Both the position numbers and the translations under genes were made by a program. Shown here piece after piece: positions 60,062-64,000 of a DNA stretch of 64,000 nucleotides. The stretch covers positions 1 to 64,000 of the forward strand of contig CAVFCI010000003.1 in NCBI GenBank assembly GCA_963620985.1, read 5' to 3'. The stretch is from F23-B02 sp963620985 (GTDB lineage: Bacteria; Bacillota; Clostridia; Oscillospirales; Oscillospiraceae). Position 1 is the first letter of the stretch. Each line of letters begins with the position of its first letter. The notes under the pieces were generated by a model. That model did not search any database. It worked only from the letters and a program-made list of their open reading frames with translations, and was not told the origin of the DNA.

Positions 60062-61216
60062 TCAGTTCGCTGCAAAGCCCAAGCCATTGAGCATTGCGTC
60101 AGCCGAAGTCAGCTTCGAGCTGTGATCCAGATGTGCGTAAATGTTTGCCGTAGTTGAGAAGCCACTGTGACCAAGCCATTCCTGAATCTGCTTCATCGTA
60201 ACGCCGTTGGCGAGAAGCAGCGAGGCGCAGCTATGTCTCAAATCGTGATAGCGCACCCTGCGCAATCCGTGTTCCTCCAGAAGCTTCGGGAATCCGCAGG
60301 AAACATAATTAGGCTTGATGATATCTCCGATTTCATTGATACACACATAGCCCGTGTAATCTTTCACATAGGATCGCCCGCATAAACGCCGGTTTTCCTC
60401 CTGTTCTGCTTTAAGCTCCAGAAGCCGTTCCTTTACGAAAGGAACCAGTGGCAGCGTTCTCATGCTGGACTTATTTTTCGTCCGATCTTCTGCGACCGTA
60501 ATACGCTTTCCATCAAGGGCAACGGTTGTAAGCGTATGCCGGATGGTGATTGTGTCGCGCTCAAAGTCGATGGCATCCCATTTCATACCGAGGGTCTCGC
60601 TGCGCCGCATCCCATAGAAAGCACCAAAGAGAATGGGGATTTCAAGTTTTGTGCCTTTGGAGATTTCAAAAAGCCTGTTCACTTCATCGGCATCGTAAAA
60701 GTTTGCCATAAAACGCTCCTTCTTTGGTCTTTCGATCTTATCGGCAGGATTACTGGAGATTAGGTCGAGCTTGACAGCATACTTCAACGCCTTGTGGATG
60801 TTTGCGTGATAATGAATAACCGAGGACGCGCTCACACGTTCCAGTTCCTTCAGGTAAAAATCCTGGATGTGTTTTGCCGACAGCTCCTGCAATGCAATCT
60901 GCCGTTCTCTGAAATACGGCACGATTACTTTTTTGACCATATTGGAGTATGAGGCGAAAGTTGTCACCGCCACGGAACTCTTTATTACCGTAAGCCATTG
61001 TTCCATGAAGTCTGCAAAAAGAACGTCTCCTGTAATCGGCACATCTTCTTGGAAACTGCGCCGCTGCTCCTGTAAGAACGCCTCGGCGCGTTTCTTGTTG
61101 CCCTTGACCGCAAACCCTGTTGCGATCCACTTTGTTTTGCGGTTTCCGTGTGCGTCTGTGTAGTTTAGTACGGCATAAAAATAGCCCTTTTTCTCACGAA
61201 GGTGTCCTGCCACCAT
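60062..61216 (-). CDS. int: Tyrosine recombinase/integrase of the element
   Basis: 384-aa phage-type integrase. N-terminal AP2-like arm-binding part (KKGYFYAVLNYTDAHGNRKTKWIATG), SAM-like core-binding domain (about 70-160), and catalytic domain with Arg in GMRRSE, the HDLRHS box, GHSGFSTTANIYAH and the Tyr nucleophile within it. GGAGG lies 9 bp upstream of the ATG at 61216. It catalyses integration and excision at tRNA-Ser. Confidence 0.94.
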   Translation of the reverse strand: MVAGHLREKKGYFYAVLNYTDAHGNRKTKWIATGFAVKGNKKRAEAFLQEQRRSFQEDVPITGDVLFADFMEQWLTVIKSSVAVTTFASYSNMVKKVIVPYFRERQIALQELSAKHIQDFYLKELERVSASSVIHYHANIHKALKYAVKLDLISSNPADKIERPKKERFMANFYDADEVNRLFEISKGTKLEIPILFGAFYGMRRSETLGMKWDAIDFERDTITIRHTLTTVALDGKRITVAEDRTKNKSSMRTLPLVPFVKERLLELKAEQEENRRLCGRSYVKDYTGYVCINEIGDIIKPNYVSCGFPKLLEEHGLRRVRYHDLRHSCASLLLANGVTMKQIQEWLGHSGFSTTANIYAHLDHSSKLTSADAMLNGLGFAAN

Positions 61217-61333
61217 AATAAGATATCCTCCTCTCTTGTTGTGGGCAACACCTGCCGTTGACCTGAGAACAGTATAAATCATTCGAACTGATGCGGAAAG
61301 GATGCCGCCAATCGGATTTATTTCTCCATGCAG

Positions 61334-61561
61334 TCAACAGCCGATGCATAAGTAGGTAAAAAGATGTGCTTTGGGGATACGGTAGGCGCGACCTACTTTT
61401 ATGCAGCAGATTTTGCCTTCTCGTATCAGTCGATACCCCGTTTTCGTGCTGACATCAAGTATCTGGCACATCTGAGCGATATCCATGACATCCGGATACT
61501 CTTTCAGCATTAGCTTGTAAGCATCACGCTGGGATAGCGTGGTAGTGGTTTCAGAGTTCAT
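61334..61561 (-). CDS. Excisionase-type helix-turn-helix protein
   Basis: 75-aa MerR-like small DNA-binding protein (HTH_17). The motif is MDIAQMCQILDVSTKTGYRLIREGKICCIKVGRAYRIPKAHL, the winged-helix form of Tn916 Xis-like excisionases. GGAGGTG precedes the ATG at 61561. It lies just upstream of int and probably directs excision. Confidence 0.85.
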   Translation of the reverse strand: MNSETTTTLSQRDAYKLMLKEYPDVMDIAQMCQILDVSTKTGYRLIREGKICCIKVGRAYRIPKAHLFTYLCIGC

Positions 61562-61636
61562 GTTTCGCACCTCCATTCCTATGCGTTGTTTTTGTATGTA
61601 AATGACCGCACGATTTCTCTTGCGGTCTGCCTTCCC

Positions 61637-62413
61637 TTAGAACTTCATGGGAAGGGTCGAATGCTTGCGCCTGCCGTTGTAGACGCGGTAGAACAGGTTG
61701 ACGTAGCGCTTTACGCCCCGCAGTTCCTTTTCCGCCTTGCCCGCCGCGTAAACAAGCTTGGGCTCGTAGGCGCGGAGGCCGTAAATGAGCCGCTCCCGGT
61801 CGTACTCGCCGTGGTACAGCTCCACGAAATGGACGATTCCCTGAATGATTTCCGCTCTCAGGGAATCGGGATCGCCGCCCCAGGCTTCCAGCAGGATGGT
61901 GAGCGCTTCCTTGTAAAGCTCCGCCCTGGCGCGTCTGAACTCAGCAAGGGCGGTGTTGATGCAGAGGATGCGACCCGTGCCACCGCCCCGCTCAAAGCCC
62001 ACATGCAGTCCCGCTTCCTCGGTGGCCTCGTAGAACGCGCTCGATGCCTTATCCTCACCGCGAAGATTGGCCCGGAGCTTGGCGCTGGGGGTCAATGCTG
62101 CGGAGCATCCGGTCTGCATGGCAAACAGCAGGGCTTCATCAGCCTCTGTCATACCGTAGTACACTTTGCAGAGGATCGGCAGGTCGTTGTTGCCGTTCAT
62201 GTGCTTGCGCGCCACAATAGTATGTTGCCCGTCAAACACATAATAGTGACCGTCACGAAAGCTAACCTTCGGTTCGTTGGCGATACGCTCATTGAACCCG
62301 GCCACGATCTTTGCCACACGCTCGGTGTTCAGCTTGCGCTGGTACGCATCGGGAATCTCCAAATCCCGGCTGCTGACCTCCATCAGCTTGTAGAGTGTCT
62401 TCATGCTGTTCAT
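61637..62413 (-). CDS. DUF6551/ParB-like domain protein
   Basis: 258 aa. The N-terminal part (DLEIPDAYQRKLNTERVAKIVAGF, FDGQHTIVARKHM) has the ParB/sulfiredoxin nuclease-like fold pattern with the GQHT motif. The rest is helical and fits DUF6551 proteins of mobile elements. Likely role in element maintenance or regulation; not tested. GGAAGGAGAAA precedes the ATG. Its first 125 bp overlap the end of the upstream ParB-like gene in another frame. Confidence 0.75.
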   Translation of the reverse strand: MNSMKTLYKLMEVSSRDLEIPDAYQRKLNTERVAKIVAGFNERIANEPKVSFRDGHYYVFDGQHTIVARKHMNGNNDLPILCKVYYGMTEADEALLFAMQTGCSAALTPSAKLRANLRGEDKASSAFYEATEEAGLHVGFERGGGTGRILCINTALAEFRRARAELYKEALTILLEAWGGDPDSLRAEIIQGIVHFVELYHGEYDRERLIYGLRAYEPKLVYAAGKAEKELRGVKRYVNLFYRVYNGRRKHSTLPMKF

Positions 62414-63332
62414 TGTCTGTTTCTCCTTCCAATTTGAGAATGTATTGTTTTGGCTCCTGCATGATTTCAATGACCTGAGCCTTGTAGTCCGGCTTTTCCA
62501 ATAGACCGGGGAAGTTCGTAAAAAGCACGTCGCATGTCTCGACCATGTTCCGCGCCGTATAGCGCAGGCTTACCAGTGCCGAATCCTCCGTGACGCGCTT
62601 GGAGTCCTTCATATCCTCGTAGCTTTTGTCGATAGTCGCATCAACCTCTTGCTGGCGCTTTGTGCCGCTCCGGGCAGACTCCTTATCTGCTTTGGGCTTC
62701 TTTTCCGGGATCACCCTGAGCTGTTCCGCTTTTTCCCGGCGCTCCTCCGGAGATGCGCGGGCGACAGCCGCCACATCGGTTTCTCTGGGCTTAAACTTTC
62801 CGAGCAACAGGTCATTCTTGATGCCCGGAAGCACTTCTTCAGCGGCGTCCACACCTTTTGCATACTGATCCGCTCGTTTAACATAGCTCTCACTTGTTCC
62901 TGTCTCTGAAGCAATTCGCTCTCTTGTTTTCTGTGCTGCAATCAAGTGGTCATTTTGACCACTTGATTCTGGCAGATTGCTTTTCCGATCTCCTCCATGT
63001 GTTTTTTTCTCTGCATCGTAACGCTGCCCGATCAGATATTTCTTCTGCTGGGGCGTAAGATTTCGCCGTCCGAGCTGGTTCTTGCAAATCCAGGAAAGGG
63101 CTTCGTAGCGGTTGCTGAACTGCTTTTCATGGGTGCGGAACCCGATGCCCGGATGCGCCTGCGCGATGCGGTAGCGGTTGTGACCGTCTACAATCGTATC
63201 GTTCCACACGATGAGAGGCATGAGCACAAGCCCTTCCTCAAGGATGTTTTCTTCGAGCTGCGAAAGCTCGTCATCTGTCAGCGGCGGGCATTTCGCCTCG
63301 AACTCCGGGTCGATGGTCAATACGGGATTCAT
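62289..63332 (-). CDS. ParB/Srx-domain protein of mobile element
   Basis: 347 aa. The N-terminal ParB-like nuclease domain (PPLTDDELSQLEENILEEGLVLMPLIVWNDTIVDGHNRYRIAQ) is followed by KNQLGRRNLTPQQKKYLIGQRYDAEK and a HTH-like segment (RIASETGTSESYVKRADQYAKG). It resembles plasmid/phage partition or regulatory ParB homologues. The frame stays open to 63905, but homology and the 1-bp overlap with mazF put the start at 63332. The last ~40 residues, which overlap the next gene, look unlike natural protein and may be non-homologous tail. Confidence 0.82.
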   Translation of the reverse strand: MNPVLTIDPEFEAKCPPLTDDELSQLEENILEEGLVLMPLIVWNDTIVDGHNRYRIAQAHPGIGFRTHEKQFSNRYEALSWICKNQLGRRNLTPQQKKYLIGQRYDAEKKTHGGDRKSNLPESSGQNDHLIAAQKTRERIASETGTSESYVKRADQYAKGVDAAEEVLPGIKNDLLLGKFKPRETDVAAVARASPEERREKAEQLRVIPEKKPKADKESARSGTKRQQEVDATIDKSYEDMKDSKRVTEDSALVSLRYTARNMVETCDVLFTNFPGLLEKPDYKAQVIEIMQEPKQYILKLEGETDNEQHEDTLQADGGQQPGFGDSRCVPAQAEHRACGKDRGRVQ

Positions 63333-63712
63333 CACGGGGCCTCCATTTCTTCGGGGACATACAGCCCGAGAGCTTCCTCGATGGCTTCCCCGATCTCGTC
63401 CATCTGCTGCCGGGTCATCCTGCCCAGGTACTTCTTCACGCGCCGCTTGTCGATGGTCTTGATCTGCTCCAGCAGCACCATGCCGGGAAGCTCCAGCCCG
63501 TGGATGCGCTCGGCGTAGTAGTGGGTGGGCTGGGACGGCTTCTTGCCGGCCTTGGACGTGATGGGTGCGACGATCAGCGTGGGGCAGTAGTAGTTGCCGG
63601 TGTTGTTTTGCAGGACGACCACAGGGCGGGTGCCGCCCTGCTCGGAGCCTATGTAGGGGTCGAGGTTGGCCAGGTACACATCGCCCCTGCGGTAAATCCA
63701 GTTTTCCTTCAT
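63332..63712 (-). CDS. MazF/PemK-family toxin-like endoribonuclease
   Basis: 126-aa protein with the PemK/MazF fold: RRGDVYLANLDPYIGSEQGGTRPVVVLQNN at the start, then TLIVAPITSKAGK, LPGMVLLEQIKTIDKRRVKKYLGRM. The conserved catalytic Arg and Thr pattern is present. It would cut mRNA at short motifs. No standard antitoxin gene is seen upstream; the frame extends to 63817 without a known domain. GGAG lies upstream of the ATG at 63712. Could act as an addiction module or an element regulator. Confidence 0.88.
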   Translation of the reverse strand: MKENWIYRRGDVYLANLDPYIGSEQGGTRPVVVLQNNTGNYYCPTLIVAPITSKAGKKPSQPTHYYAERIHGLELPGMVLLEQIKTIDKRRVKKYLGRMTRQQMDEIGEAIEEALGLYVPEEMEAP

Positions 63713-64000
63713 GCGGTTTCTCCGTTCCTTTCTTTCGTTTCTTTCGATATTCCTCAAAGCGAGAAAGCAGGTCATGTCCAAATATCTCTCGCTGTTGTAT
63801 CTGTCCTGTACGTTCATATTGCGTCTCCTTGTCCTTTGTCATTTTGGCTTTTCGGGTATGTACGCTCTCAATTTGTCCTCGACGCCCCGAGAGCAGGGAG
63901 AGCATCAGACGGCGGTGTGCTGCACCGCTCCATAGGAATCGAACCTCCCCGCCTTCATTGTGGCCGGGCCGCGAATTACGGAAGTATCATTGTCCCCAAC

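Noticed and set aside
63930..63950. T-arm-like GGTTCGATTCC on the minus strand near the window end
   Set aside because: No matching acceptor, D or anticodon arms could be placed, so not called a tRNA.

Overview
The window reads as chromosome of a moderately GC-rich anaerobic Firmicute, most likely a Clostridia member related to Oscillospiraceae/Ruminococcaceae. The grounds are Shine-Dalgarno-led, tightly packed genes, sigma-A type promoters, a SpoIVB-type sporulation protease, the sepF-divIVA division pair, AddAB, Hfq, a clostridial-type ferredoxin:thioredoxin reductase subunit with a thioredoxin, EFR1-type ferredoxin and SLH proteins. The taxonomic placement is inference; no rRNA is present.

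Layout. 1-3217: a methionine ABC transporter operon (metQ-metN-metI) behind a sigma-A promoter, a 37-codon Met/Cys-rich leader peptide and a 15-bp terminator with a competing antiterminator, which is a complete transcription attenuator. Its binding protein MetQ appears to be circularly permuted. 3224-10096: an EFR1 ferredoxin gene divergent from a TetR gene, then a four-gene membrane operon with two YhgE/Pip proteins and a degenerate PHP-fold protein. 10165-12367: a MATE exporter and MerR regulator behind a 19-bp-spacer MerR promoter. 12426-19648: rpmE, then addB-addA. 20348-27361: MFS transporter, SpoIVB-like protease, M14 peptidoglycan peptidase, GNAT, and two COG0523 (CobW-like) proteins. 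27853-36719: trigger-factor-like protein, thioredoxin, FTR catalytic chain, lipoprotein, a heterodimeric ABC exporter and a PreP-like M16C peptidase. 36785-44269 (minus strand): panB, a FolT-like ECF S component, CPBP protease, mutS, a small membrane protein, miaB. 44380-50037: mutL-miaA-hfq-(HlyD-like)-yggS-sepF-divIVA. 50360-59893: ileS, proC, an SLH protein, tdk, udk, a PH-domain protein.

59925-64000: tRNA-Ser(CGA) with the tyrosine integrase, excisionase, DUF6551/ParB-like, ParB-like and MazF genes of an integrated mobile element reading back toward it from the right. The element runs off the window edge.

Nearly every long intergenic gap (about 14 loci) is filled by one family of composite, non-coding repeats. 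Their inverted ends (core TTTCCGGTCGGGACACCGCA, then CGTATCCGTAGGTGCGTCAA or CGTATAGGTGCAGACT, then a GCGCC edge and an A/T run) enclose several palindromic modules, one of them terminator-like. The outer edges sit at gene boundaries: they supply the last codons and stop of several unrelated genes, abut ribosome binding sites, or stop a few bases from -35 boxes.
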